A DNA stretch of 64,000 nucleotides from Acetobacter peroxydans (GCF_006539345.1 NZ_BJMV01000002.1:245398-309397); one strand, 5' to 3'. Shown: positions 10,269 through 19,142, counted from the first letter of the stretch. Notes: generated by a model not told the origin, from the letters alone. Numbers and translations: made by a program.

Positions 10269-11039
10269 ATGAGCCAGTTTTTGGAAATTTCCGGCCTGAA
10301 CGCCAGGATCGACGCCGACGGACAGGAAAAGCAGATTCTGCGTGGTGTGGATCTGAGCATCCCCCCCGGCGAGGTGCATGTCATCATGGGGCCGAATGGC
10401 TCGGGCAAGTCCACCCTGTCTTATGTTCTGGCCGGGCGTGAGGACTACGAGGTGACGGCAGGCAGCGTGCTGTTCAAAGGACAGGACCTGCTGGCCATGG
10501 CGCCGGAAGAGCGCGCGGCGGCGGGGCTGTTCCTGGCCTTTCAGTCCCCGGTTGAACTGCCGGGCGTGAATAACGCCAACTTCCTGCGTACGGCTGTCAA
10601 TGCGGTGCGTCGTGCCCGTGGGCAGGAAGAGCTTGACGCGGTGGCGTTCCTCAAGCTGGCCCGTGAGGCCGCCAAGACGCTCTCCATGGCGCCTGACATG
10701 CTCAAGCGGAATGTCAATGTCGGCTTTTCGGGGGGTGAAAAGAAGCGCAACGAGGTGCTGCAGATGACCCTGCTGCAGCCGAGCTTCGCCATTCTGGATG
10801 AAACCGATAGCGGTCTGGACGTCGATGCCCTGCGGGTTGTGGCCGAAGGCGTCAACCGCCTGCGTGCGCCGACATTTTCAGCACTGGTGATTACACATCA
10901 TCAGAAGCTGCTCGATTATCTGGTGCCCGATCGTATCCATGTCATGGCCAGGGGGCGGATCATTCTGTCCGGCGGCCCTGAACTGGCACGCCAGATTGAT
11001 CAGGAAGGTTATGCCAAGTTCCTGTCGGAGGCCGCGTGA
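10269..11039 (+). CDS. sufC: Fe-S assembly ATPase SufC
   Basis: SufC is the ABC-type ATPase of the SufBC2D scaffold; its ATP-driven dimerisation opens SufB-SufD for cluster formation. The 256-residue product shows Walker A GPNGSGKST, the Q-loop FQSP, the signature FSGGEKKRNE and Walker B FAILDETDSGLD. The ETDSGLD form is characteristic of SufC. The switch His is in VITHHQKLLDYL. The start is the ATG at 10269, where SufC homology begins. The stop overlaps the sufD start by four bases (GTGA), implying translational coupling. Confidence 0.97.
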   Translation: MSQFLEISGLNARIDADGQEKQILRGVDLSIPPGEVHVIMGPNGSGKSTLSYVLAGREDYEVTAGSVLFKGQDLLAMAPEERAAAGLFLAFQSPVELPGVNNANFLRTAVNAVRRARGQEELDAVAFLKLAREAAKTLSMAPDMLKRNVNVGFSGGEKKRNEVLQMTLLQPSFAILDETDSGLDVDALRVVAEGVNRLRAPTFSALVITHHQKLLDYLVPDRIHVMARGRIILSGGPELARQIDQEGYAKFLSEAA

Positions 11040-12316
11040 ATACGATCAGCCCGGACAGGAGCGGCCCTCTGGCCCTGTTCTCCCAGCGGCTTGAGGGGGT
11101 AGCAGGGGCGGAGCGTCAGCAGGCAGTCGCCGCCCTGCAGCGCGTGGGCCTGCCGAGCCGTCGGGTGGAAGCCTGGAAATACACGGCTCTGCGTGCGCTG
11201 GGGCAGACAAGCCTTGCCGCTCCCGCTGCTACGTATGATGTGATGGCGGCGCGGGCTGTGCTGGATGATGTGCTGGCGGCACAGGATACGTTGGCGGGCC
11301 TGCCGCGGTTGGTGTTCGTGAATGGACGCCACGCGCCGGAACTGAGCGTGTTGTCCGAGGCCATCAAGGTCACGTTCTTTGTCGACACCCTGCGCTTTGG
11401 TACGGCGGCCGCTCCTGACCGTGATCCGCTGGTGGCGCTGAATACGGCGCTGGCCGAGGACGGTGCGCAGATGCAGGTTGAAGCCGGGGTTGACGCCGGT
11501 GCGCTGCTGCTCCTGTCCATTGGCCTTGGCGGGCAGGACAGTACGTTCTCGTTTCATCCGCGCCATGCCGTTGTGCTGGAAGCTGGGGCTCGGCTGGCGC
11601 TGCTTTGCGTGCAGGCGGGGCAGGGGGCGTATTTCCATAACCCGGTTACGGACATCAGCGTGGGCAATGGCGCGGCGCTGGAGCATGTCACCCTTCAGCT
11701 TGAAGGGGATGCGGCCGTCAGCCTGGGCACCGTTTATGCCAATGTGGCCGGCGAAGGTGTCTATGACAGCTTTGCCCTCGGTGTAGATGGTCTTTTGCTG
11801 CGGCATGAAGTGCACGCCCGGCTTGGGGCTTCGCGCGCGGCGGTGCATGTCAACGGTGTGCAGCGGCTTGGAGCCACGCAGGTTGGGGATATGACGAGTG
11901 TCATTACCCACGCCGCACCCGACTGCATCTCGCGCCAGACCGTGCGCAATGTGCTCGATGGTCATGCCCGTGGCGTGTTTCAGGGCAAGGTTCTGGTTGA
12001 GCAGATTGCCCAGAAAACTGATGGTTACCAGATGAATCAGGCTTTGCTGCTGTCGCCTGATGCCGAAATAGACGCCAAGCCCGAGCTTGAAATCTACGCG
12101 GATGACGTGCGGTGCAGCCATGGGGCGACTGTCGGCGCGCTGGATGATGAGCAACTGTTCTATCTGCGGAGCCGGGGCGTGCCCGAAGCACAGGCGCGGC
12201 AGATGCTGATTGAGGCGTTTTTGGATGAAACGCTGGCCCTGATTGCCCATGAGGGGGCGCAGGCGCTGTGCCGGGCCATGCTGGCCCGCAAGGGTGGCGT
12301 GGGAGCAAGCGCATGA
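11036..12316 (+). CDS. sufD: Fe-S cluster assembly protein SufD
   Basis: SufD is the SufB-like partner in the SufBC2D complex and is needed for iron entry. The 426-residue protein has the N-terminal helical part with SRRVEAWKYTALRAL, a motif typical of SufD (R-x-E-x-W-K-Y-T). A right-handed beta-helix core and the C-terminal SHGATVGALDDEQLFYLRSRGVPEAQARQMLIEAF follow; the latter is the SufC-binding region. The start is GTG, overlapping the sufC stop by four bases, and the TGA overlaps the ATG of sufS. The sequence is less conserved than SufB, as is usual. Confidence 0.95.
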   Translation: MNTISPDRSGPLALFSQRLEGVAGAERQQAVAALQRVGLPSRRVEAWKYTALRALGQTSLAAPAATYDVMAARAVLDDVLAAQDTLAGLPRLVFVNGRHAPELSVLSEAIKVTFFVDTLRFGTAAAPDRDPLVALNTALAEDGAQMQVEAGVDAGALLLLSIGLGGQDSTFSFHPRHAVVLEAGARLALLCVQAGQGAYFHNPVTDISVGNGAALEHVTLQLEGDAAVSLGTVYANVAGEGVYDSFALGVDGLLLRHEVHARLGASRAAVHVNGVQRLGATQVGDMTSVITHAAPDCISRQTVRNVLDGHARGVFQGKVLVEQIAQKTDGYQMNQALLLSPDAEIDAKPELEIYADDVRCSHGATVGALDDEQLFYLRSRGVPEAQARQMLIEAFLDETLALIAHEGAQALCRAMLARKGGVGASA

Positions 12317-13569
12317 ATACCGACAGAACCCTGAAGGCCGCTCCCGCTGGGAAGCTGGATGTGCAGGCGGTGCGGGCGCAGTTTCCCATCCTGTCTGAAA
12401 CGGTGCATGGGCGACCGTTCGTTTTTCTGGACAGCGGGGCCTCCGCGCAGAAACCCGCTGTCGTGATCGATTGCATGGCGGATGCCATGCGCCACCAGTA
12501 TGCCAATATCCATCGTGGCCTGTACTGGATGAGCGAACGCACCAGCGAGGCCTATGAAGCCGTGCGCGGGCAGGTGGCGGCATTCCTGAACGCGCCCTCG
12601 CATGAAGAGATCATTTTTACCCGCAACAGCACCGAAGCCATCAACCTTGTCGCGCATTCGCTCGGCAGCTTGATGAAGCCGGGTCAGGCCGTGCTGATTT
12701 CGGAGATGGAGCACCATGCCAACCTGATTCCCTGGCAGATGCTGCGGGACCGTTCAGGTGTGGAACTGAGGGTTGCCCCCATTACGGATGAGGGTGATCT
12801 GGATATGGAGGCCTATGGCCGCCTGCTGGAAGACGGCAAGGTAGCACTGGTGGCGATGACGCACATGTCCAACGTGCTGGGCACTGTCACGCCTGCGCGC
12901 GAGATTGCCGACAGGGCGCATGAGGCTGGGGCCTTGGTGCTGTTTGATGGCAGTCAGGCCGCAGTGCACCGCAGAACCGACGTGCAGGCTCTGGGGGCGG
13001 ATTTTTATACTTTCACCGGTCATAAGCTGTACGGCCCGACAGGCATTGGTGTGCTGTGGGGCCGCCGGGCGCTGCTGGATGACATGCCGCCTTTCCTGGG
13101 CGGGGGTGATATGATTTCCTCCGTTACGTTCGAAAAATCCACCTGGGCTAACGTCCCCCACAAGTTCGAGGCGGGAACGCCCGCCATTGTGGAAACGATC
13201 GGTCTCGGGGCGGCCATCCGCTGGGTTGAATCCATCGGCTTCGACGCGATTGAAGCGCATGAACAGGCACTGACTGCCTATGCACTTGAAAAGCTGGCCG
13301 ATGTGCCGGGGCTTAAGGTCGTAGGCGCGCCAAAGCAGCGCGGTGGGGTGATCTCCTTTACCATGGCCGATGTGCACCCGCATGATATCGCCACCCTGCT
13401 TGATCGTAACGGGATTGCCGTGCGCGCCGGGCAGCATTGTGCCGAGCCGCTCATGCGCAGGCTGGGCCTCCATGCCACGACCCGCGCCAGTTTTGGTGTG
13501 TATACCGATACGCACGACATCGACGTTCTGGCCGAAACTTTGGCGCGGATCAGGGATTTCTTCGTGTGA
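12313..13569 (+). CDS. sufS: Cysteine desulfurase SufS
   Basis: SufS is a PLP enzyme that removes sulfur from L-cysteine as a persulfide for Fe-S assembly. The 418-residue product is a group II desulfurase. The PLP lysine lies in FYTFTGHKLYGPTG, the PLP-contacting His in SEMEHHANLIPWQ, and the active-site cysteine in RAGQHCAEPLM on the short catalytic loop typical of group II enzymes. Such enzymes need a sulfur acceptor, and the next gene encodes a SufU-type protein, the likely partner. The ATG at 12313 overlaps the sufD stop by four bases. Confidence 0.97.
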   Translation: MNTDRTLKAAPAGKLDVQAVRAQFPILSETVHGRPFVFLDSGASAQKPAVVIDCMADAMRHQYANIHRGLYWMSERTSEAYEAVRGQVAAFLNAPSHEEIIFTRNSTEAINLVAHSLGSLMKPGQAVLISEMEHHANLIPWQMLRDRSGVELRVAPITDEGDLDMEAYGRLLEDGKVALVAMTHMSNVLGTVTPAREIADRAHEAGALVLFDGSQAAVHRRTDVQALGADFYTFTGHKLYGPTGIGVLWGRRALLDDMPPFLGGGDMISSVTFEKSTWANVPHKFEAGTPAIVETIGLGAAIRWVESIGFDAIEAHEQALTAYALEKLADVPGLKVVGAPKQRGGVISFTMADVHPHDIATLLDRNGIAVRAGQHCAEPLMRRLGLHATTRASFGVYTDTHDIDVLAETLARIRDFFV

Positions 13570-14051
13570 ACGGCGCGGCGCAGGATCTGTATGACCGGCA
13601 GATTGTGGAGCGGGCGCGAAACCCGCTGTATGCCGGGGAACTGCCCGTACCAGACCTGCAGGGAGAGGGACGTAACCCCCTGTGTGGTGACCGAACACGG
13701 CTGGATATTACCCTCGAGGGGCACCATATCAGCCAGATAAGGCATCGCACCCGTGGATGCGCCCTGTGTATTGCGGCAGCGGATATGCTGGCCGAGCGGC
13801 TGGGCGGATGCGGTCTGGAAGAGGCCCGCGCCGTGGGGGCACGTTTCTCCGCCATGCTGGTCGCCCCGGACGACCCGGCGGAAACCACGGTGCAGAAAGC
13901 TGCCAAACGAATAGAGAACCCGCCGGAAGGCATACCATCATTAGGGGGCATGGAGCCCCTGATGGCGGTACGTTTTCACAAAGCGCGGATACGTTGTGTT
14001 GAATTGCCATGGGTCGCGCTTAAGGAGGCATTAGCTCATGTCCGTGTCTGA
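13566..14051 (+). CDS. sufU: SufU-type sulfur acceptor / Fe-S scaffold-like protein
   Basis: The 161-residue protein belongs to the IscU/SufU fold. It keeps the SufU ligand pattern: NPLCGDR (Cys and Asp), RGCALC and RIRCVELPW. In Bacillus subtilis these positions bind zinc, and SufU accepts sulfur from SufS. I therefore infer the same partnership here rather than a scaffold role. The GTG start at 13566 overlaps the sufS stop by four bases. The frame continues upstream inside sufS, but only this start gives a SufU-like N-terminus (DLYDRQIVERARNPLYAG). No SufE gene is visible in this operon, which supports SufU as the acceptor. Confidence 0.88.
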   Translation: MNGAAQDLYDRQIVERARNPLYAGELPVPDLQGEGRNPLCGDRTRLDITLEGHHISQIRHRTRGCALCIAAADMLAERLGGCGLEEARAVGARFSAMLVAPDDPAETTVQKAAKRIENPPEGIPSLGGMEPLMAVRFHKARIRCVELPWVALKEALAHVRV

Positions 14052-14514
14052 CGACATACGGGTTTCGGATCAGGCCGAACCACAGCATGAGGAGCAGATC
14101 CACAAGGATGTGCTCGAAGGGAACGATGCTGCGGGCGAGCCCAGAGCGCGGGTGGAAAGCTGGCACCCGGAGGGGGAGGCCATTGAGAGCGCTGCCGCTC
14201 CGAAAACGGGAGCCGTTTCCGAGGATGCCGTGATTGAGGCGATTGCCAAGGTGCACGACCCGGAAATTCCGGTGAACATCTATGAGCTCGGCCTGATTTA
14301 CGCGATCGATCTGTACGACGATGGCCGCGTGCATGTGGATATGACCCTGACCGCGCCCAACTGCCCCAGCGCGCAGGAACTGCCCGTTCAGGTCAAGGAA
14401 GAAGTCGAACGCGTGCCGGGCGTGACATCGGCCGATGTGGATGTCGTGTGGGACCCGCCATGGGATATGTCGCGTATGAGCGATGAGGCCCGGCTGGCCC
14501 TGAACATGTTCTGA
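14038..14514 (+). CDS. SUF-associated MIP18/DUF59 family protein (SufT-like)
   Basis: The 158-residue protein has a roughly 60-residue acidic, low-complexity head. A MIP18/DUF59 domain follows from about residue 62: VIEAIAKVHDPEIPVNIYELGLIY, then MTLTAPNCPSAQELP with the conserved cysteine, and DVVWDPPWDMSRMSDEAR. Family members (SufT, PaaD, eukaryotic MIP18) help maturation or delivery of Fe-S clusters. Its ATG lies 14 bases inside sufU with AAGGAGG upstream. This fits a late step in cluster transfer encoded within the SUF operon. Confidence 0.88.
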   Translation: MSVSDDIRVSDQAEPQHEEQIHKDVLEGNDAAGEPRARVESWHPEGEAIESAAAPKTGAVSEDAVIEAIAKVHDPEIPVNIYELGLIYAIDLYDDGRVHVDMTLTAPNCPSAQELPVQVKEEVERVPGVTSADVDVVWDPPWDMSRMSDEARLALNMF

Positions 14515-14541
14515 ATACGAAAGAAGAAAAGGGAGGGAGAA

Positions 14542-14910
14542 ATGGCCCAAGCTTCCAGTACAGCCCCTGCGGTACGGAGCCTGCCGCCCCTGATCAGCCT
14601 GACAGATGCCGCCGCCACCCGGTTGCAGCATCTGTACGCCACGGCTCATGAGGGGCAGCTACTGCGCGTTTCGGTTTCCACGCGCGGCTGCTCCGGTCAG
14701 GCTTACGACATGAGCTTTGTCAGTCAGCCCGGCGAGGGTGATGAAGTGGTGAAAAGCCACGACGTGACCGTTCTGGTAGACCGAAAGGCAACGCTGTTCC
14801 TGATCGGCTCACAGATGGATTACCGCGAAGGCGACCTCGAATCCGGGTTTGTATTTACTAACCCGAACGAGAAGGGCCGCTGTGGCTGCGGCGAGAGCTT
14901 TCACGTCTGA
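14542..14910 (+). CDS. sufA: A-type Fe-S carrier protein SufA
   Basis: A-type carriers receive clusters from the SufBC2D scaffold and pass them to target proteins. The 122-residue protein carries the three conserved cysteines: one in STRGCSGQAY and two in GRCGCGESFHV at the C-terminus. It is the last gene of the operon, 27 bases after the DUF59 gene, with a GGGAGG ribosome binding site. Its final 53 bases overlap the 3' end of the convergent RNA methyltransferase gene, and no separate terminator is visible. Confidence 0.95.
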   Translation: MAQASSTAPAVRSLPPLISLTDAAATRLQHLYATAHEGQLLRVSVSTRGCSGQAYDMSFVSQPGEGDEVVKSHDVTVLVDRKATLFLIGSQMDYREGDLESGFVFTNPNEKGRCGCGESFHV

Positions 14911-16225
14911 AGTCGCATACAGTTTCCGTTTCGGCTGACCACAGGAACTGGTCAATGACCGTAACGGCATGGAGGCGGTAACCTGCCTTGGCCAGCAGGG
15001 CCGTGTCTTTGGACAGGGCGGCCGGGTTGCAACTGACATAAACAACCTGCGTGGGCAGGCCCCGGACAATCTGCTCCATCTGGCTTCTGGCCCCGGCATG
15101 GGGCGGGTCCAGAACGACAGCGCTGGCCTGGGCCAGTTCCTTGGCCATGACTGGCTGGCGGTTCAGGTCACGATGGTGCGCGGTAATGCGTGCGGTGCCT
15201 GAGGCTGCTTTCAGCGCATTCCAGGCTGAGGCATAGCCTTCATAAGCACTCACCTGACAGCGCTGTGCCATCGGGAATGTGAGCGTGCCGCATCCAGCAT
15301 ACAGTTCCACCACGCTGGCGCGGCGGGCCATTTTTGTAGGCAGGGCTGCCATGACAGCATTTTGGATGGCCTGTTCGCTGGTAGCGCTCGCCTGAAGGAA
15401 ACCGCCCGGCGGAGGGGTCACGGTATGGCCCGCGATGCTCTGCGCGACAGGGGCGCGTTGCGTCGCCGTTTCCGTGGCTTCCGGGTTTGAGGTCGAAGCC
15501 CAGCTTATGCGTGGAATCGCGTAGTCTTCGGCCATCTGGGCCAGACGGATACGGTCGGCGGCGGAAAGGGGAGCGTCCGTCACCAGCAGGATGTCCGGCC
15601 CGGTCTCCAGCAGGTTGATATGCAGGCTTGCCTCACGCCGGATGGCCTGCAGGCTGTGCAGGACGGTTCGCAGCGTTGGAAGCAGGGCGAGAATTTCCGG
15701 GTCGAGTACCAGACAGGTGCTCATGTCCACAATGGTTTTCGTGCCCCGCTCATGCAGCCCGATAAGCATGGACGTAGCCCCGCGCTTGACGGCCAGATCG
15801 GCCCTGCGGCGGCTATGGGGAGCAACCTGAAAGGTTGTGGCCTGCGGCACCGCATCAAACCCCGCACTGAGCAGGGCGCGTGTGGCGCGCTGGACTTTCC
15901 AGTCCAGCAGGGCGTCTGTCCGCATGTGCTGCAATGCGCAGCCACCGCAGGTTTCGGCCAGCGGGCACGGGGGCGAGACCCGCTCGGGGGCAGCTTCCAG
16001 AACAGCCTGAAGCTGCCAGGAGCCTTTGCGGGTTTCTTCAATGCGAACTGTTTCGCCCGGCAAGGCACCGGCTACATGTACGATCTGACCATCCGGCAGA
16101 CGCACGGCTCCATCGCCCAGCCCTGCCAGATAGAGAACCGTGACCACTTCCTGCCGGGCTTCAGCGGTTTTACCCGCCTGAGACTCCCCCATAGCTCCGC
16201 TCACTTCCGGTTTTTGCCGCCGCAC
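14858..16225 (-). CDS. Class I SAM-dependent RNA m5U methyltransferase (TrmA/RlmD family)
   Basis: The 455-residue enzyme probably methylates a uridine of 23S rRNA or tRNA at C5. After an N-terminal TRAM-like region (GDGAVRLPDGQIVHVAGALPGE) comes the Fe-S motif CPLAETCGGCALQHM. The SAM site is VELYAGCGTLTFPMA. The catalytic cysteine lies in VYVSCNPAALSKD, preceded by VLDPPHAGA. The target base cannot be told from sequence. About 18 residues beyond the usual family end (ETVCDFRR) run antisense into sufA, so the two genes overlap tail to tail by 53 bases. Its start lies six bases after the stop of the helicase gene, suggesting co-transcription. Confidence 0.9.
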   Translation of the reverse strand: MRRQKPEVSGAMGESQAGKTAEARQEVVTVLYLAGLGDGAVRLPDGQIVHVAGALPGETVRIEETRKGSWQLQAVLEAAPERVSPPCPLAETCGGCALQHMRTDALLDWKVQRATRALLSAGFDAVPQATTFQVAPHSRRRADLAVKRGATSMLIGLHERGTKTIVDMSTCLVLDPEILALLPTLRTVLHSLQAIRREASLHINLLETGPDILLVTDAPLSAADRIRLAQMAEDYAIPRISWASTSNPEATETATQRAPVAQSIAGHTVTPPPGGFLQASATSEQAIQNAVMAALPTKMARRASVVELYAGCGTLTFPMAQRCQVSAYEGYASAWNALKAASGTARITAHHRDLNRQPVMAKELAQASAVVLDPPHAGARSQMEQIVRGLPTQVVYVSCNPAALSKDTALLAKAGYRLHAVTVIDQFLWSAETETVCDFRRESSRRSHSGPSRSG

Positions 16226-16231
16226 CTGTAA

Positions 16232-18394
16232 TCAGGCGTCGGAGGAGGAGTCGTTCACATCCGTCTCATGGACGGTCATGCCCGGTGTATTGGGGCGTGC
16301 GGACGCGCGGCGTGGCAACTGCATGAATGCGGGCTGCAGGTCACCAAAGCCAACTGTTTCGCCACCGGGTACGGGAGCGATTTCATCACGCTGATGACGC
16401 GCCTGCTTGCCATGCGGCTTGCTGTCATGCCGGGGGCGTTCCTGCGGTGCGGGCCGGGTGTCCGGGGCGGAGTCGGAGCGGGCGTTGCGGGGGCGTTCAC
16501 GCTCCTTCTCCCGGCTCTTTTCCTTGTCCCGCGGCTTGTCCTTTTCGCGGTGCCTGTCCTTGTCTTTATCCTTGTGGCCGCGTTCGCCCGGTGGACGTTT
16601 GCCCTCGGCCCATTCAAGCTGCTCCACCCCTTCAACCGTCATGCGCGGAATGGGCTTCTTGGTCAGTTCCTCAATCGCTTCGGCCAGTGCCCGATCATAG
16701 GGGCAGGCCAGACTGTAGGCATGGCCCTCGCGCCCGGCACGGCCTGTGCGGCCAATACGGTGCACGTAGTCTTCGGCATGGAATGGCAGGTCGAAGTTAA
16801 ACACATGCGACAGGCCGCCAATGTCGATCCCACGGGCTGCCACGTCGGAGCAGACCAGCACTTTCAGGTCACCGCTCTTGAAGCGCTCCAGCGTGGAAAA
16901 CCGGACGGACTGCGGCAGGTCGCCATGCAGCGCACCGGCGGAAAAGCCATGTTTGATGAGCGACTTGGTCAGAACGTCCACATCGCGCTTGCGGTTGCAG
17001 AAGACGATGGCGTTCTGGAGCTTGGGGTCGCGCAGCAACAGGCGCAGCGTCCGGCGCTTGTTGTGCTCATCAACCACCAGCAGGCCGGTAGTGATAGTGG
17101 TGGCAACCGAGGAAGGTCGCGCGACCGTAATCTCCTTGGGCGAGTGCAGGAACGCATCGGCCAGCTTGCGAATGGCGGGCGCCATGGTCGCGGAAAAGAA
17201 CAGGGTCTGGCGGTTGGGCGGCAGCAGTCCGACAATTTTCTCGATGTCGGGAATGAAGCCCATGTCCAACATGCGGTCTGCTTCGTCGATCACCAGAATT
17301 TTGGTGTGGGACAGCAGCAGCCCACCGCGCGAGAACAGGTCCAGAAGGCGGCCGGGCGTTGCGATGAGAACATCCACGCCACGATTCAACACTTCCTTCT
17401 GCTCCGCCATGCTTTCCCCGCCGATCAGCAGGGCATGGTTGAGCTTGAGGTGCTTGCCATAATTGACGAAGTTTTCCGCGACCTGCAGAGCGAGTTCGCG
17501 GGTTGGCTCCAGAATCAGGGAGCGGGGCATCCGGGCCCGTGCACGGGAATCACTCAGGATTTCGAGCATGGGCAGCGTAAAGGACGCTGTTTTGCCAGTA
17601 CCGGTCTGGGCCACGCCCAGAACATCACGTGCCATCAGCACGGCGGGGATAGCCTGCGCCTGAATAGGCGTGGGGTGTACATACCCCATTTCCGTTACGG
17701 CGCGCAGAACGGGCTCTGACAGGCCCAGATCCGCAAAAGTGATCTTTTCTTCGCTGGCCGGAGCCTCAGGCGCTGCCTCTGCGGGTTCCGGTGCGACGGC
17801 TTCGGGAGCCTCTGCTGCCGGTGTGGGCAGGATTTCAACCGCGACAGGTGCTGCGTCTTCGGACTTCCTGGTGCGGGTTGCGTTCTTGCGCGCGGTTGCG
17901 CGGGGAGGCTTGCTCGCCGTAGCCGTGCCGCGCGGTGCTCTGGCGGCTTTGGCCGCGGGCGCGGCGGCTGGCTCTTCCGCCACGGTTTCCGTTACCTCGG
18001 CGGTGCTTTTGGTTGCGCTGGCAGCACGACGGCGCGGCGCAACTTTTGCTGCTGACTTTCGGGCTGTTTTTTTCTCAGTCGTGGGGGCCACTTCGACCGC
18101 AGGCAGTTCGGGCGTGGCCGCCTCGGTTTTGGCTGGCACCGCAGTTTTCGCACGGCTTTTTGTCCGGCCCGCAGTGCTCGTGGTCTTTGCCCTTTTGGCA
18201 GGGGCGGCAGCCGGGGGCTGTGCTTCGGCTATTTCCACCACGGCGGGCACGTCCGTCGGGGCGGCCTTTCGGTTCCGGGAGGGGGCTGTCTTGCGGGTGC
18301 GGGCGGGCGTTTTAGCTGTCAATATGCTCTCGGAACAAAGGTCGGTCAGTTTTACCCCTGGCTGAGCGGGTCTGCCGTATGGTTTGCCGTTCAT
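16232..18394 (-). CDS. DEAD-box RNA helicase with long Ala/Lys/Pro-rich N-terminal extension
   Basis: This 720-residue protein contains a RhlE-type DEAD-box core from about residue 220 to 590: Q-motif FADLGLSEPVLRAV, AQTGTGKT, PTRELALQV, TPGRL, VIDEADRMLD, SAT, VLVCSDVAARGID and HRIGRTGRAGREG. Such helicases remodel RNA in ribosome assembly or decay. Flanking it are a roughly 200-residue head rich in Ala, Lys, Pro and Thr, and a basic tail of roughly 100 residues with KDKDKDR-type repeats. Both are presumably disordered and RNA-binding. The head is far longer than in E. coli RhlE. The start could be internal, but the head keeps one open frame and there is no better start near the core. Confidence 0.9.
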   Translation of the reverse strand: MNGKPYGRPAQPGVKLTDLCSESILTAKTPARTRKTAPSRNRKAAPTDVPAVVEIAEAQPPAAAPAKRAKTTSTAGRTKSRAKTAVPAKTEAATPELPAVEVAPTTEKKTARKSAAKVAPRRRAASATKSTAEVTETVAEEPAAAPAAKAARAPRGTATASKPPRATARKNATRTRKSEDAAPVAVEILPTPAAEAPEAVAPEPAEAAPEAPASEEKITFADLGLSEPVLRAVTEMGYVHPTPIQAQAIPAVLMARDVLGVAQTGTGKTASFTLPMLEILSDSRARARMPRSLILEPTRELALQVAENFVNYGKHLKLNHALLIGGESMAEQKEVLNRGVDVLIATPGRLLDLFSRGGLLLSHTKILVIDEADRMLDMGFIPDIEKIVGLLPPNRQTLFFSATMAPAIRKLADAFLHSPKEITVARPSSVATTITTGLLVVDEHNKRRTLRLLLRDPKLQNAIVFCNRKRDVDVLTKSLIKHGFSAGALHGDLPQSVRFSTLERFKSGDLKVLVCSDVAARGIDIGGLSHVFNFDLPFHAEDYVHRIGRTGRAGREGHAYSLACPYDRALAEAIEELTKKPIPRMTVEGVEQLEWAEGKRPPGERGHKDKDKDRHREKDKPRDKEKSREKERERPRNARSDSAPDTRPAPQERPRHDSKPHGKQARHQRDEIAPVPGGETVGFGDLQPAFMQLPRRASARPNTPGMTVHETDVNDSSSDA

Positions 18395-18453
18395 CAGGGC
18401 ATAAGGGCAGCCGAGCCGGTTTCGCAGCCTGTCAGGTGCTAGCCCGGATAAAG

Positions 18454-18491
18454 GTCTTTCCGCCCGAAATCAAGTTTTTGGGCGGAAAGAC
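18454..18491 (-). terminator. Perfect 12-bp hairpin after the CopD-like gene
   Basis: GTCTTTCCGCCC (18454-18465) and GGGCGGAAAGAC (18480-18491) form a perfect 12-bp stem. It lies nine bases past the stop of the minus-strand membrane protein gene. On that strand the following U-tract is weak (CCTTTAT). On the plus strand a run of T follows (18495-18501). Termination for the minus-strand gene is the likely use. Confidence 0.65.
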
Positions 18492-18500
18492 AGATTTTTT

Positions 18501-18956
18501 TCACACAAATGGATGGCTAAGGCAGGCTGACAGAATGGCCAGAAAACCGAGCGCCATGATGATAAGCATCTGCGTGCGGATCGAGTCGAAGGCGCTGGCC
18601 TGCGGGCGGATGGCGCGGCGCACTTTCTGGAAGGGGCCAAAATACAGGCGGGCGAACAGGCCAGCCATGATAATGCCGAAAGCCTGCATGGCGTTGACCG
18701 TCCAGGGCGCGTTGGCAAAGCCGCCTTCATGCAGGATGAGCAGCCAGCCTGAGATCAGCGCTGTGGGGATGGCATGTGTCAGCCCTTTAAAAAAACGCGA
18801 CATTGTCTGCAGCATGATGGACGTGCGCTGGGTGGCGTCCAGCAGGCCGAGGCTGGGCCGCAGAATCGCAACGGCGTAAAAAATGCCCCCGATCCACAGG
18901 GCGATGCTGATGATATGAACCGCGAGCACCAGGCTCCAGAGAAGAGAGTGAGGCAT
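18501..18956 (-). CDS. Small integral membrane protein, CopD/DUF2269-like
   Basis: The 151-residue protein has four predicted membrane segments: about residues 5-30 (LLWSLVLAVHIISIALWIGG), 55-75, 85-105 and 130-148. The first segment carries the HIISIALWIGG pattern of CopD-like and related small haem-type membrane proteins. I do not assign a substrate. The ATG at 18956 has GGAG upstream at normal spacing. The frame is open much further upstream, but only as the antisense of nnr, so I start it here. It is divergent from nnr across about 186 bases. Confidence 0.65.
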   Translation of the reverse strand: MPHSLLWSLVLAVHIISIALWIGGIFYAVAILRPSLGLLDATQRTSIMLQTMSRFFKGLTHAIPTALISGWLLILHEGGFANAPWTVNAMQAFGIIMAGLFARLYFGPFQKVRRAIRPQASAFDSIRTQMLIIMALGFLAILSACLSHPFV

Positions 18957-19142
18957 AAGGACTCCGCGAGAACGTGGCTGGCAGAAAAGCCGGGGCCTGA
19001 TGGTGAAGCGCCGGGGTGGACAAGGCCGAGATCTGGGTGCGTCCCGCCGCTGTATCGGGCCTGATTTGCCAAGCCATGCGCGCGGGTGCAAGGGGTATGT
19101 TCCATTCCGGGCCGCAGGCCCATCGTGCGTGGGAGGTCCGCT

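Noticed and set aside
11009..12583. 524-codon open frame on the minus strand
   Set aside because: It is the shadow of sufD and the start of sufS, both of which carry clear family motifs on the plus strand.
16268..17719. 483-codon plus-strand frame with a hydrophobic stretch that mimics a membrane protein
   Set aside because: It is antisense to the DEAD-box helicase; the hydrophobic stretch is the complement of the Lys/Arg/Asp-rich tail.
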